Of a DNA stretch of 64,000 nucleotides, positions 10,723 through 25,700 are shown one piece after another. A program made the translations under genes and the position numbers. Below the pieces are notes generated by a model. That model searched no databases and was not told where the DNA came from. It saw only the letters and a list, made by a program, of their open reading frames with translations. The DNA comes from Candidatus Opimibacter skivensis (GTDB lineage: Bacteria; Bacteroidota; Bacteroidia; Chitinophagales; Saprospiraceae), in the NCBI GenBank assembly GCA_016722045.1, contig JADKGY010000022.1, positions 1 to 64,000 on the forward strand, given 5' to 3'. Position 1 is the first letter of the stretch; every line of letters starts with the position of its first letter.

Positions 10723-13700
10723 GGTATATATGGGAATCCAATCTTAGAAACCGTAGTAAACACATTCACCGGGAAATCTAAAACGGTTTCAACTGATATA
10801 GTAAACAATCCAAACTCTGCAGCCTTACCTCTTTGCACTATAACCATAAATCCCGCCTGGCTATTCCCCGTACAGACTACATGCAATGGTGGAGCTGATG
10901 GAAATATCGTATTTGATCCCGGAGGACCGATTCCTGGTGCTACCGGTATACTAACGTATGATTGGGATTTGGTAGGCACACCTGGGAATGATGTATTTTC
11001 AGATGATGGTTCGCCTCAGATTGATTCTATCCCTGCAGGCTTTTATACCATTATTGTTACTGATGCTTTAGGTTGTACAGGTTCAGCAACTATTGAAGTT
11101 GAAAATGCGCCTCCCATTGTCATCACCACTTTGGTAGGTAATGTAAATTGTTTTGGCCAGTCAACTGGTAGTATACAGATTACTAGTATAACTGGTCCTC
11201 CGGGCACTATCACCTATGATTGGGATTTCACGGGTACTGCCTTTAATGATGATTATGATGTGCTCCCCCTTCAAAATGGTGACGACGAAGATATTTCGGG
11301 ACTTGCTGCCGGCACATACAATCTCGTCATCACCGTTCAGGATGATCCTTTCTTTCCAAGTTATACATGTACATATACCCAGTCTTTTGTTGTAACCCAA
11401 CCGGCTTCTGCACTTACAGTTAATGTTCCGGATTTCGCTTTACCATGTTTTGGAAATACTACAACGCTTACAGCAACACCAGCAGGAGGTACATCAGCAT
11501 ACTCATACAATTGGTCCAATATTTCCACACCGCCAGGTACAAATGAAGGTTCGACAGATGGACCTGTTGGAGTGGGGAATTATATTATTACAGTAACGGA
11601 TTCAAAAGGTTGTACCGCAACAGATGTTGCTTTTGTCACACAACCTGCCTCAGCTTTATCGGTTTCAACGACGGGATCAACAATAGCGTGCAATAATAAT
11701 ACAGGAACAGTTACAGCCAATCCAAGTGGCGGTACATCAGCTTATACATATTTGTGGACTCCCGGAGGCTCAACAAATCAAACGGTTACTGGATTAAATG
11801 GTGGAACGTATACGGTCACTGTCACAGATGCAAATGGCTGTACACAAACGGCTCAGGCTACTGTTACTGTTACGCCTCCTTTTTTTACAATGCCACCGAA
11901 TGGTAGTTCAACAGTACCATGTCTTGCAAATGCACTTGTAGTGCCTACACCTCCGGTTGTCCTTGATAATTGTGGCACAGCGCTCACCATTGTTGGTCCG
12001 GTAGTTGGCGCAAGTCCCACATGCTCCGGAACAAAAATTTATACATGGACATACACAGATCCTGTCACACTGATTACAGGCACTTATACATACACGTATA
12101 CTGTTTTAACGCCTACTTACACTTTACCAGCTAATGGATCTTCCACTGTAGCATGTCCTGCCTTAGCGACTGTACCTACACCACCTGTTGTAACAGACAA
12201 TTGCGGAAATATTATCACTCCTTCGGCGGGTGTGCCAAGTGCTACTCCTGCCTGTTCCGGTACAAAGACATGGACATTTACATACACAGGTTGTGATGGA
12301 ATTCCTAATAACTGGATATACACATATACAATTAGTCCTCCAGTAGTGACAATACCTGCAGGAGGTTCATCTACAGTTGCATGTGCAGCAAATGCAACTT
12401 CTCCAGCAGCACCTACTGTGGTGGACAATTGCGGACGGACTTTGACTGTTTCTGCAGGTGTGCCCTCGGCAGATCCACCTTGTGCAGGTACAAAGACATG
12501 GACATTCACCTACACTGCATGTGATAATTCTACATACCCTTGGGTATACACCTATACAATCAGTCCTCCTGTCGTGACTATGCCCGCAGGAAGTTCATCA
12601 ACGGTAGCATGTCCAGCATTGGCCATTGCACCGACACCTCCAACCGTAACAGATAATTGCGGAAGAACACTTACTATTTCTGCAGGTGTTCCTGGTGCAG
12701 ATCCAGCTTGCGTAGGAACAAAAATCTGGACATTCACATACACTGCATGTGACAATACTACGTACCCATGGGTATACACGTATACGATCAGTGCTCCAAC
12801 AGTTACGCTTCCTGCAAATGGATCATCTACCGTAGCATGTCCTGCATTGGCGACTGCACCAACACCGCCGACAGTGACAGACAATTGTGGTCGCTCCATC
12901 ACTCCATCAGCAGGCGTATCCAGTGCAGATCCACCTTGCGCAGGCACAAAGACATGGACATTTAATTACATAGATTGTAATGGTACATCACATCCATGGG
13001 TATACACATACACAATAAGCGCACCTACAGTAACTCTTCCTGCAGGAGGTTCATCAACTGTCGCATGCCCTGCATTAGCGACTGCGCCGACGCCTCCAAC
13101 AGTAACTGACAATTGCGGCCGATCCATCACTCCTTCAGCTGGTGTACCCAGTGCGAATCCACCATGTGGAGGACCAAAGACATGGACATTTACTTATACA
13201 GCATGCGACGGTACACCTTACAATTGGGTTTATACATATACTATAAGTGCTCCGACATTTACAGTTCCTGCAGGAGGATCATCAACAGTTGCATGCCCTG
13301 TATTGGCAGTAGCTCCGACACCACCAACAGTAATAGATAATTGCGGAAATACAATCACTCCTTCTGCAGGTGTACCGAGTGCAACTCCTGCATGTTCAGG
13401 TACAAAGACGTGGACATTCACATACACAGGATGTAGCGGACCTCCTGTCAACTGGGTATACACTTACACGATCAGTCCGCCAACAGTGACAATGCCGGCC
13501 GCCGGTGCATCAACTGTGGCATGTGCTGCATTAGCCACCGCGCCTACACCTCCTGCTGTCACAGATAATTGTGCTCGCGCATTGACGATTTCTGCAGGCG
13601 TACCAAGTGCAGATCCTGCATGTGCAGGCACAAAGACATGGACATTCACTTATACTGCATGCGATGCCACTACGTATCCATGGGTTTATACATATACAAT

Positions 13701-16700
13701 CAGTCCACCTACTGTGACAATGCCTGCAGGCGGATCATCAACAGTAGCGTGCCCTGCATTAGCTATTGCACCCACGCCACCGGTAGTGAACGATAACTGT
13801 GGTCGCGCACTAACAATTTCTGCAGGAGTACCAAGTGCAGATCCTGCATGTGCAGGTACAAAGACATGGACATTCACCTACACAGCATGTGACAATACCA
13901 CATACCCCTGGGTATATACGTATACAATAAGCCCACCTACAGTAACTCTTCCTGCAGGTGGATCATCAACAGTAGCATGCCCTGCATTAGCCACTGCGCC
14001 AACGCCACCGACAGTGACAGACAACTGTGGTCGTTCCATAACACCTTCAGCCGGAGTTGCAAGTCCCGATCCAGCATGCGCAGGAACAAAGACATGGACA
14101 TTCACATACACCGATTGTAATGGTACACCACATCCGTGGGTTTATACGTACACTATTAGTGCACCTACAGTTACACTTCCACCAGGAGGTTCATCGACTG
14201 TACCTTGTGCATCAAATGCGACAGCACCAACACCACCTGTAGTAACTGACAATTGTGGTCGATCCATTACACCATCAGCAGGAGTTCCAAGTGTCAATCC
14301 GGTATGCGGTGGCACAAAGACATGGACATTTACATACACAGATTGTAATGGCACACCTCACAATTGGGTGTATACATATACCATCTCTGTAACAGGTATA
14401 ACACTTCCTCCTAACGGATCTTCAACTGTAGCATGTCCTGCTGTAGCAATTGCACCAACACCACCAACAGTAACCGATGCTTGTGGAAATAACATCACTC
14501 CATCAGCAGGCGTACCCAGTGCAACTCCAGCATGTTCTGGCACAAAGACATGGACATTTACCTATACCGGATGCGACGGCATTCCATTAAATTGGGTTTA
14601 TACATACACGATTAGTCCACCCACAGTAGTCTTACTTCCAGGTGGATCATCCACTGTAGCATGCGTTGCTTTAGCTACTGCACCTACACCACCAGGGATG
14701 ACTGATAATTGCGGCCGCGCACTTACGATTTCTGCAGGTGTTCCTTCTGCAGATCCTGCATGTGCCGGCACGAAAACATGGACATTCACATATTCAGCAT
14801 GTGATGGCACAACCTATCCGTGGATTTATACATACACGATTAGTCCTCCGACAGTCACCATGCCTGCAGGCGGATCATCAACAGTAGCATGTCCTGCTTT
14901 AGCCACTGCACCAACACCACCAACAGTCACAGACAACTGTGGTCGTACGCTTACAGTATCAGCTGGTGTACCTTCTGCAGATCCTGCATGTGCCGGCACA
15001 AAGACATGGACATTCACTTATACTGCATGTGACAATACGACATACCCCTGGGTATATACTTATACTATCAGCCCTCCTACAGTTATACTTCCTGCAGGTG
15101 GATCATCAACAGTAGCATGTCCTGCATTAGCGACTGCGCCAACGCCACCGACAGTGACAGACAACTGTGGTCGTTCCATAACACCTTCAGCCGGAGTTGC
15201 AAGTCCCGATCCAGCATGCGCAGGAACAAAGACATGGACATTCACATACACCGATTGTAATGGTACACCACATCCCTGGGTATACACATATACGATCAGT
15301 CCACCTACTGTTACACTTCCTGCAGGAGGTGCATCGACTGTCCCTTGCGCATCCAATGCTGTAGCGCCCACTCCACCTGTAGTGACCGATAATTGTGGTC
15401 GCTCAATCACGCCATCAGCCGGAGTACCAAGTGTAAATCCGGTATGCGGCGGCACAAAGACATGGACATTTACATACACAGATTGTAATGGCACTCCACA
15501 CAACTGGGTGTATACGTATACAATTTCTGTTACAGGAATTACACTTCCTGCAAATGGATCTTCGACAGTAGCATGTCCTGCATTGGCAACAGCACCAACA
15601 CCACCGACAGTAGTAGATGCATGTGGTAATACAATCACGCCATCAGCAGGTGTACCAAGTGCAATACCCGCATGTTCAGGTACAATGACATGGACATTCA
15701 CATACACAGGTTGTGACGGAATTCCTTTAAACTGGGTCTATACATACACAATCAGTCCACCGATAGTGACAATGCCTGCAGCAGGGTCATCAACTGTAGC
15801 ATGTGTTGCTCTTGCATCTGCTCCGACACCACCCGCTGTTACAGATAATTGTGGTCGCGCACTTACAATTTCTGCAGGCGTACCAAGTGCAGATCCTCTA
15901 TGCGCAGGAACGAAAACATGGACATTCACATATACAGCATGCGATGCCACTACTTATCCATGGGTGTATACATATACAATAAGTCCACCAACAGTAACAA
16001 TGCCAGGTGGAGGATCATCAACAGTAGCATGTCCTGCATTGGCAACAGCACCAACACCGCCGACAGTTACAGATAACTGTGGTCGCACACTTACAGTATC
16101 AGCAGGCGTACCAAGTGTAGATCCACCATGTGCAGGAACAAAGACATGGACATTCACCTACACTGCCTGTGACAATACTACATATCCATGGGTATACACA
16201 TATACAATCAGCGCACCTACAGTTACTCTTCCTGCAGGTGGTTCATCAACAGTAGCATGTCCTGCATTAGCAACCGCACCAACGCCACCAACGGTCACAG
16301 ATAATTGCGGACGATCTATCACTCCTTCAGCAGGCGTGCCAAGTGCAGATCCTCCATGTGCAGGAACAAAGACATGGACATTTAATTACGTAGATTGTAA
16401 TGGTACATCACATCCATGGGTATACACGTACACAATCAGCGCACCTACAGTTACACTTCCTCCCGGAGGTGCATCGACTGTCCCATGTGTCTCCAATGCA
16501 GTAGCTCCTACTCCTCCTGTAGTGACTGATAATTGTGGTAGATCCATCACTCCATCAGCCGGAGTACCAAGTGTAAATCCGGTATGCGGTGGCACAAAGA
16601 CATGGACATTTACATACACAGATTGTAATGGTACTCCACACAACTGGGTGTATACGTATACAATTTCTGTTACAGGAATTACACTTCCTGCAAATGGTTC

Positions 16701-19700
16701 TTCGACAGTATCATGTCCAGCATTGGCTACCGCGCCCACACCACCGACAGTAGTAGATGCATGTGGTAATACAATCACGCCATCAGCTGGTGTACCAAGT
16801 GCAATACCCGCATGTTCAGGTACAATGACATGGACATTCACATACACAGGTTGTGACGGAATTCCTTTAAGCTGGGTATATACATACACGATCAGTCCAC
16901 CTATAGTGACAATGCCTGCAGCAGGGTCATCAACAGTAGCATGTGTTGCTCTAGCAACAGCACCAACACCACCCGCAGTTACTGACAACTGTGGTCGGGC
17001 ACTTACAATTTCAGCAGGCGTTCCAAGTGCAGATCCACTTTGTGCAGGCACAAAGACATGGACATTCACATACACTGCATGTGATAATTCAACTTATCCA
17101 TGGGTTTATACATACACCATAAGTCCTCCGACAGTCACCATGCCTGCAGGCGGATCATCAACAGTAGCATGTCCTGCATTAGCTACTGCACCGACACCAC
17201 CAACAGTCACAGATAATTGTGGTCGCACACTTACCATTTCTGCAGGTGTGGCAAGCGCAGATCCTCCGTGCGCAGGAACAAAAACATGGACATTTACTTA
17301 CACTGCATGTGACAATACCACATATCCATGGGTGTACACATATACAATCAGCGCACCTACAGTTACACTACCTGCAAATGGATCATCAACAGTAGCTTGT
17401 CCTGCATTAGCGACTGCACCCACACCACCAACAGTTACAGATAATTGCGGACGATCTATCACACCTTCAGCAGGCGTGCCAGGCGCAGATCCACCATGTG
17501 CAGGAACAAAGACATGGACATTTAATTACGTAGATTGTAATGGTACATCACATCCATGGGTATACACTTATACAATAAGCGCACCTACGGTTACACTTCC
17601 TGCGCCTGGTGCCTCTACAGTTCCTTGTACATCTGACGCAGTGGCACCAACACCACCTGTAGTCACTGATAATTGCGGACGATCTATCACACCTTCAGCG
17701 GGAGTGCCAAGTGCAAATCCTGCATGTGGTGGCACAAAGACATGGACATTTACATACACGGATTGTAATGGTACGCCACACAACTGGGTATACACCTATA
17801 CTATAACTCCACCGTCAATAACTCTTCCTCCGGGAGGATCATCTACGGTGGCATGTCCTGCATTAGCCACTGCACCAACACCACCGACTGTAACTGATAA
17901 TTGCGGAAATAACATTACACCATCTGCAGGTGTACCCAGTGCTAATCCACCATGCGCAGGCACAAAGACATGGACATTTACCTATACAGGTTGTGATGGA
18001 ATTCCACTCAACTGGGTTTATACATATACTATCAGTCCTCCAACAGTTACAATGCCTGCAGGAGGTGCATCAACAGTTGCATGTGTTGCATTAGCTACTG
18101 CTCCAATACCGCCGGCAGTAACAGACAATTGTGGTCGTGCACTTACGATTTCTGCGGGAGTAGCGAGTGCCGATCCACCATGCGCGGGTACAAAGACATG
18201 GACATTCACATATACTGCATGTGACAACACGACTTATCCATGGATTTATACATATACGATTAGTCCTCCTACAGTAACAATGCCTGCAGGTGGTTCTTCA
18301 ACGGTAGCATGTCCTGCATTAGCTACTGCCCCAACACCGCCAGCTGTAACAGACAACTGTGGCCGCGCCCTTACCATTTCTGCAGGGGTAGCCAGTGCAG
18401 ATCCACCATGCGCAGGTACAAAAACATGGACATTCACATACACTGCATGTGATAATTCGACATACCCTTGGGTATACACATATACCATCAGTCCTCCGAC
18501 AGTTACACTACCAGCTGGTGGTTCATCAACTGTTGCATGTCCTGCATTAGCTACTTCACCAACACCTCCTGCTGTGACAGATAATTGTGGACGATCAATA
18601 ACACCATCAGCAGGAGTACCAAGTGCAGATCCACCATGTGCCGGCACAAAGACATGGACATTTACTTACACAGCATGTGATGGTACACCATACAATTGGG
18701 TATACACTTACACGATAAGTGCACCGACAGTTTCACTTCCAGCACCCGGTGCGTCAACAGTTCCATGTATCTCTGACGCAGTGCCACCAACACCACCTGT
18801 AGTCACTGATAATTGCGGTCGTTCTATCACACCTTCAGCAGGAGTACCAAGTGCAAATCCTGCATGTGGCGGCTCAAAGACTTGGACATTTACATACACA
18901 GATTGCAATGGTACACCACACAACTGGGTATATACTTATACAATTACTCCCCCATCTCTTACACTTCCTCCAAATGGATCATCAACGGTAGCATGTCCTG
19001 CATTAGCGACTGCACCTACACCACCAACTGTAACTGATAATTGCGGAAATAACATTACACCATCAGCAGGTGTACCAAGTGCTGATCCACCATGTGCCGG
19101 AACAAAGACATGGACATTTACATACACAGGTTGTGATGGTATTCCACTCAATTGGGTTTATACCTATACCATCAGTCCACCGACAGTTACAATTCCTGCA
19201 GGAGGTGCATCAACGGTGGCATGTGTTGCGTTAGCGACTGCTCCGACACCGCCTGCTGTAACAGATAATTGTGGTCGGTTACTTACGATTTCTGCGGGAG
19301 TGGCAAGTGCAGACCCGCCATGTGCCGGAACAAAGACATGGACATACACATACACAGCATGTGACAATTCAACATATCCATGGGTGTATACATACACCAT
19401 CAGTCCTCCGACAGTCACAATGCCTGCAGGCGGATCATCAACAGTGGCTTGTCCTGCATTAGCTACTGCACCAACACCACCAGCTGTAACAGACAATTGC
19501 GGTCGTCCGCTTACGATCTCTGCAGGTGTAGCAAGTGCGGACCCACCATGTGCAGGAACGAAGACATGGACATTCACCTATACCGCATGTGATAATTCAA
19601 CTTACCCCTGGGTGTACACCTATACTATCGGTGCTCCAACAGTTACGCTGCCTGCAGGAGGTTCTTCCACTGTAGCATGTCCCGCATTGGCAACAGTACC

Positions 19701-22700
19701 AACACCACCGGCAGTGACCGACAATTGTGGTCGTACGATCACACCTTCGGCAGGTGTACCAAGTGCTGATCCACCATGTGCCGGACCAAAGACATGGACA
19801 TTTACGTATACAGCATGTGATGGCACACCATACAATTGGGTTTATACATATACAATCAGTGCGCCGACAGTTACGCTTCCAGCACCAGGTGCTTCTACAG
19901 TTCCTTGTCTTTCAGACGCAGTAGCGCCCGTACCTCCTGCGGTCACTGATAATTGCGGTCGATCAATCACACCATCTGCAGGTGTACCCGGCGCAAATCC
20001 AACCTGTGGCGGCACAAAAACATGGACGTTTACATACACAGCTTGTAATGGTACACCATACAATTGGGTATATACATATACTATACCTCCACCAGCATTT
20101 ACTTTGCCGGCAGGAGGCTCTTCAACGGTTGCATGCGTTGCACTTGCAACGGTTCCGACTCCTCCTGCTGTAGTTGATAATTGTGGTAACACCATCACTC
20201 CACCGGCAGGAGTCCCAAGTGCAGATCCACCTTGTGCAGGAACAAAGACATGGACATTCACATACACGGGTTGTGATGGTATTCCTGTCAATTGGGTTTA
20301 TACATATACAATCAGCGCTCCTATTGTCACATTGCCCGCAGGAGGTTCTTCAACAGTTGCATGTGTATCTAGTGCAACTGCACCGACTGCACCGGTTGTG
20401 TTAGATAATTGCGGTCGAACACTTACAGTTTCTGCAGGCGTACCAAGTGCAGATCCACCATGTGCAGGAACAAAAACATGGACATTCACATATACCGCAT
20501 GCGATGGCTCAACTTATCCATGGGTGTATACATACACGATCAGTCCTCCTGTGGTGACAATACCTGCAGGCGGATCATCGACAGTAGCATGTCTTGCATT
20601 AGCTACTGCACCCACTCCACCTACAGTGTTAGATAATTGTGGGCGTACACTTACTGTTTCAGCAGGTGTACCCGGAGTAGATCCTCCATGTGCAGGTACA
20701 AAGACATGGACATTCACCTATACAGCATGTGATGGATCTACATATCCTTGGGTTTACACATACACTATTAGTGCTCCGACCGTTACTCTTCCTGTTGGTG
20801 GATCGTCAACTGTAGCATGTCCTGCATTAGCTACTGCCCCAACACCACCTGCGGCTACAGACAATTGTGGAAATACATTGACTCCATCTGCAGGAGTTCC
20901 GAGTGCAGATCCTCCATGCGCGGGAACAAAGACATGGACATTTACATATACAGCATGTGATGGATCTACATATCCATGGGTGTATACATACACGATAAGT
21001 GCGCCGACAGTTACACTGCCTGCTCCTGGTGCTTCAACAGTACCTTGCTTATCTGATGCTGTTGCCCCTGCACCTCCTGCGGTGACAGACAATTGTGGTC
21101 GTGCTATCATACCTTCAGCAGGCGTACCTGGTACTGATCCGACTTGCGCTGGCACGAAGACCTGGACATTTACATATACTGCATGCAATGGCACACCATA
21201 CAACTGGGTATACACATATACAATACCAGCACCAACATTTACTCTTCCCGCCCCTGGATCTTCAACAGTAGCATGTGTTGCTCTTGCAGTAGCACCTACG
21301 CCTCCGACAGTGGTTGATAATTGCGGTAATACAATTCCTTCTCCGATAGGTGTGCCTTCTGCTGATCCATCATGCGCAGGCACCAAGACATGGACATTTA
21401 CATTTGTTGGTTGTGATGGAACTCCTGTGAATTGGGTTTACACATACACGATCAGCCCACCTGTGGTCACTATGCCTGCGGGCGGAAGCTCTAATGTTGC
21501 TTGTATTGCCAATGCAACGCTTCCATCAGCACCCACAATCATGGATAATTGTGGTCGTACACTTACAGTTTCAGCAGGTGTACCAGGTGCAGATCCAATA
21601 TGTAGCGGACCAAAGACATGGACATTTACATATACAGCTTGTGACGGTTCTACTTATCCATGGGTATATACATACACTGTCGATCCGCCTACAACGGGAT
21701 TTCCTCCTAATGGTGGGTCAACAGTCGCTTGTATAAGTGATGCACAGGTTGTTCCTACTCCACCCACAGCAGTTAATTCATGCGGAGATCCTCTCACAGT
21801 GACTGGTCCAGTCATCGGACCTGATCCGGTTTGTTCAGGCACCAAAACATACACATGGACATATATGGATTGCACAGGTATTTCTTCACAATGGATTTAT
21901 ACCTATACAATTTCTCCATCATCATTCACATTACCGGCTAATGCAGGATCAACAGTCGCTTGTATAATCAATGCACAGACAACACCAATACCACCGGTTG
22001 TAAATTCCAATTGTGGAGTACCACTTACAGTCGTTGGTCCGTTAGTCGGTCCTGATCCTGTTTGCTCCGGAACGAAAATTTACACATGGACTTATATGGA
22101 TTGCTCCGGTAATTCAGCACCATGGGTTTACACTTATACAATTTCTCCGCCAACATTGTCATTACCCCCTAATGCAGGATCAACAGTCTCATGTGTAGCG
22201 GATGCACAAATTGTTCCAACACCACCTACAGTAAATAATTCTTGCGGAGATCCGGTAATTCCTACAGGGCCCGTGGTCAGTGCTGATCCTTTATGTTCGG
22301 GAACAAAAACATACACATGGACATACCTTGACTGCACAGGTATTTCAATGCAATGGGTATATACATACACTATCAATACGCCTTCAATTGTTTTACCACC
22401 TAATGATGGTTCTACTGTTCCGTGCCTGAGTGATGCACAGGTTGTGCCTATACCACCTACAGTAAATACATCATGCAATAATCCTATACTTCCGACAGGC
22501 CCTGTAGTAAGTCCTGATCCGGTATGCGCAGGAACAAAAACATATACATGGACATATGCGGATTGTAATGGAGGCTCAATGCAATGGATTTATACATACA
22601 CTATTCCTGCGTCTACGTTTTCATTGCCACCAAATGATGGTTCAACTGTAACATGTATCAGCGATGCACAAGTTGTACCTGTTCCTCCCAATGTTTCTAA

Positions 22701-25700
22701 TACATGTGGCAGTCCTGTTACACCGACAGGCCCTGTTGTAGGAGCTGATCCTGTATGTTCAGGTACAAAAGCATACACATGGACGTACACTGATTGTGCT
22801 GGTACAAACTTTAATTGGGTATTCACATACACCATTACAGGAAATACAGGACCTGTCTTTGCAAACCCACCTGCAAATGTCACCGTATCATGTATCACAG
22901 ATGTACCATCATCGATCATGCTTTCATTTACGGATGATTGTACGCCAAGTACTCCTGTTGCTGCAGTAGATTCTCCGATTATGGGTTCATGCCCTGCTAC
23001 GATCACTCGTACATGGAGTTTCACTGACGATTGCGGATTCTTGGGAACAACATCACAAACGATTACTATTGATGATACCACACCGCCCACTGCATCTAAT
23101 CCTGCGCCAATAAATCTTGCAGGATGTAATGCTTCTGTTCCTGCTCCTGATGTTACTGTGGTCACTGATGAGGCGGATAATTGCACTGCTTCTGTAGTTG
23201 CATTTATAAATGATGTTACTTCTTTAGTAGGTTGTACTGAAACAACAATCAGAAATTATAGTGTTACAGACGGTTGCAACAATAGCATAATTGTTTCCCA
23301 AACGATTACCCGAACGCTTGATACAACACCTCCAGTCATTAGTCCAGCTCCTGCAGATTTGACTGTGGCTTGTCTTACACAAGTTCCACCAATGATTTCA
23401 CTGACCTATACAGACAATTGCAGTCCGGGTGGAACATTAGTAGGTACAGAAACAGGTCCAAGTGGAATGCCATTGACAATCATACGTACATGGACATTCA
23501 CAGATGCATGTGGTAACCCTGCTACACAAACTCAAACCATTACCATAACCGGATCATTAATACCAAATACAGCGACTGGCTCATTTTGCACGGGTGGTTC
23601 TGTTGTTATCAATGGCGAAGTTTATAATACACCTGGTAATTTCCTTGACACGATACCATCTACTACAGGAGGTTGTGACACCTTATTGTCAATTACGATT
23701 ACTGAATTACCAATTCCGGTTACAAATCTTTCTGATAGTTACTGTAACGGAGATACATATATTCTACCTGATGGCAGTACGACAACCAGTGCAGGTTCTT
23801 TCGGACCATTTACATTCACTGCGGCTAATGGATGTGATTCTTTAGTCAATGTAACCTTAACGCTGAATCAAAGCACTACCGGAAATGTAAGTCACATTGG
23901 TTGCATAGGAGATGGGTTTTCAATTGTAGTCAATGGCACTACATATGATGAAAATCTGCCAATGGGCGTAGAGACGCTAGATCATGCAAGTGCAAATGGA
24001 TGTGATTCAATAGTCACTATCAATCTTGTATTCAATGCTACTGTTACCGGACAGGAAAATTATTCAGGTTGTGAAGGTGATGGATATTCTGTAGTGGTAA
24101 ATGGTACAGTGTATAATGAAGCAAATCCTGATGGAATGGAAACATTGACAAATGTCAATGGATGTGATTCTGTAGTTACAATCAATCTCGTTTTTGCGCC
24201 GGTTCAGCCAGTTGTGATTGATCCAGTAGGTCCGCTTTGTACTGATGGTGCTCCAGTTACACTTACGGTAACACCAGCTGGTGGTACATGGTCAGGTGCG
24301 GTGAACAGTAATCAATTTGATCCATCTATTCTGGGTATAGGATTACATCAGGTGATTTATTCAATCAATCAGGGAGCTTGCAGTGATGCAGATACTATAT
24401 ATATCAGTGTCTATCAAATGACCATTGCATGTCAGGCTGTCACAGATGAATCTGCACCTGGTGCAAATGATGGTTCAGGAATGGTCACTGTATCGGGAGG
24501 TATTGCTCCTTATTTAATATCATGGACCGGTCCTGTATCTGGCAACTTTAATCTTCTTGCTGATGGTAGTCATACGATCACAGGTCTCGGTGGCGGTGTT
24601 TACACCATTGTGGTTCAGGATGATTCAGGATGTACGACAACATGTCAGTTTGTGATCAATAGCAATATTCCTTGCCTCACAGTTATTGACAATATTAATG
24701 TTCAGGATGCATCTTGCGCCGGTTCAAATAATGGTGGCATTTTAGTCACAGCCAGCGGAGGACAGATTCCTTTTGAATATTCGCTTGACGGCGTTAATTT
24801 CCAACTGCTAAATGTATTTGCAAACTTAGCTCCAGGGAATTATACACTTTTCGTCAGGGATGGAACTGGTTGCGTCGTTTCACAGCCTTTCACGATTGGT
24901 GTAGGCCCTGGTCCAACCATCAATGTCGACTTAACAACAAACGCATCATGCGGTGTTGCTAATGGATCTGTAACACTTAGTGGATCATTTGGACTACCTC
25001 CGTACTCATTTTCAATTGATGGTATCAATTATACACTTAATGGAGTTTTCCCCGGTCTTAATGCAGGTAATTACTCTGGATACCTGACTGACAATGCAGG
25101 ATGCTCAGATACAATTCCTTTCTCTATTATAGCAGATGGTGCTCCTGTCATCGATGCAGTGAATGTTGTGGATGCAGCATGTGGACAATCTAATGGCTCC
25201 ATTACTATTCAGGCGAGTGGCGGTCAGGGAGTACTAATGTATTCTATCGATGGAACAAATTTCCAGACTTCACCGGTATTCAATGGACTTGCTGCAGGAC
25301 CTTATCCAATATTTGTTAAAGATGAATCAGGGTGTCAGGTTACGGGTAATACAACAGTACCAAATGCAAATGGCCCTGCTATTTCTGGAGTCGATACTGA
25401 AGATGCAACTTGCGGTAATAATGATGGCAAAATAACAATTCATGCCACCGGAACACCTCCTCTTACCTATTCTATCAATGGCACTACTTACTTCGCCTCA
25501 GAAATATTTATGAATCTGGCGGCAGGGAATTATACAGTGTATGTCAAGGATGGTAATAGTTGCGTGCAGTCACAACCAGTGACACTGAATACAACTAATG
25601 GACCTCATATCAATGGCGTCGTCGTAATAGATACAAAATGCGGAGATGACAATGGAATGATTACTGTAAATGCTGCTGGTGGGGTAGGTGTTTTAGAATA

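Noticed and set aside
11878..22848. Direct repeat array considered as CRISPR or satellite DNA
   Set aside because: The units are contiguous with no spacers, and keep one open reading frame with mainly third-position changes. It is a coding domain array.
12117..23186. Many minus-strand open frames, several over 200 codons, antisense to the 228-bp repeats
   Set aside because: The repeat length is a multiple of three and one antisense frame lacks stops in most units, so long antisense frames arise automatically. They repeat the same meaningless peptide and have no start context.
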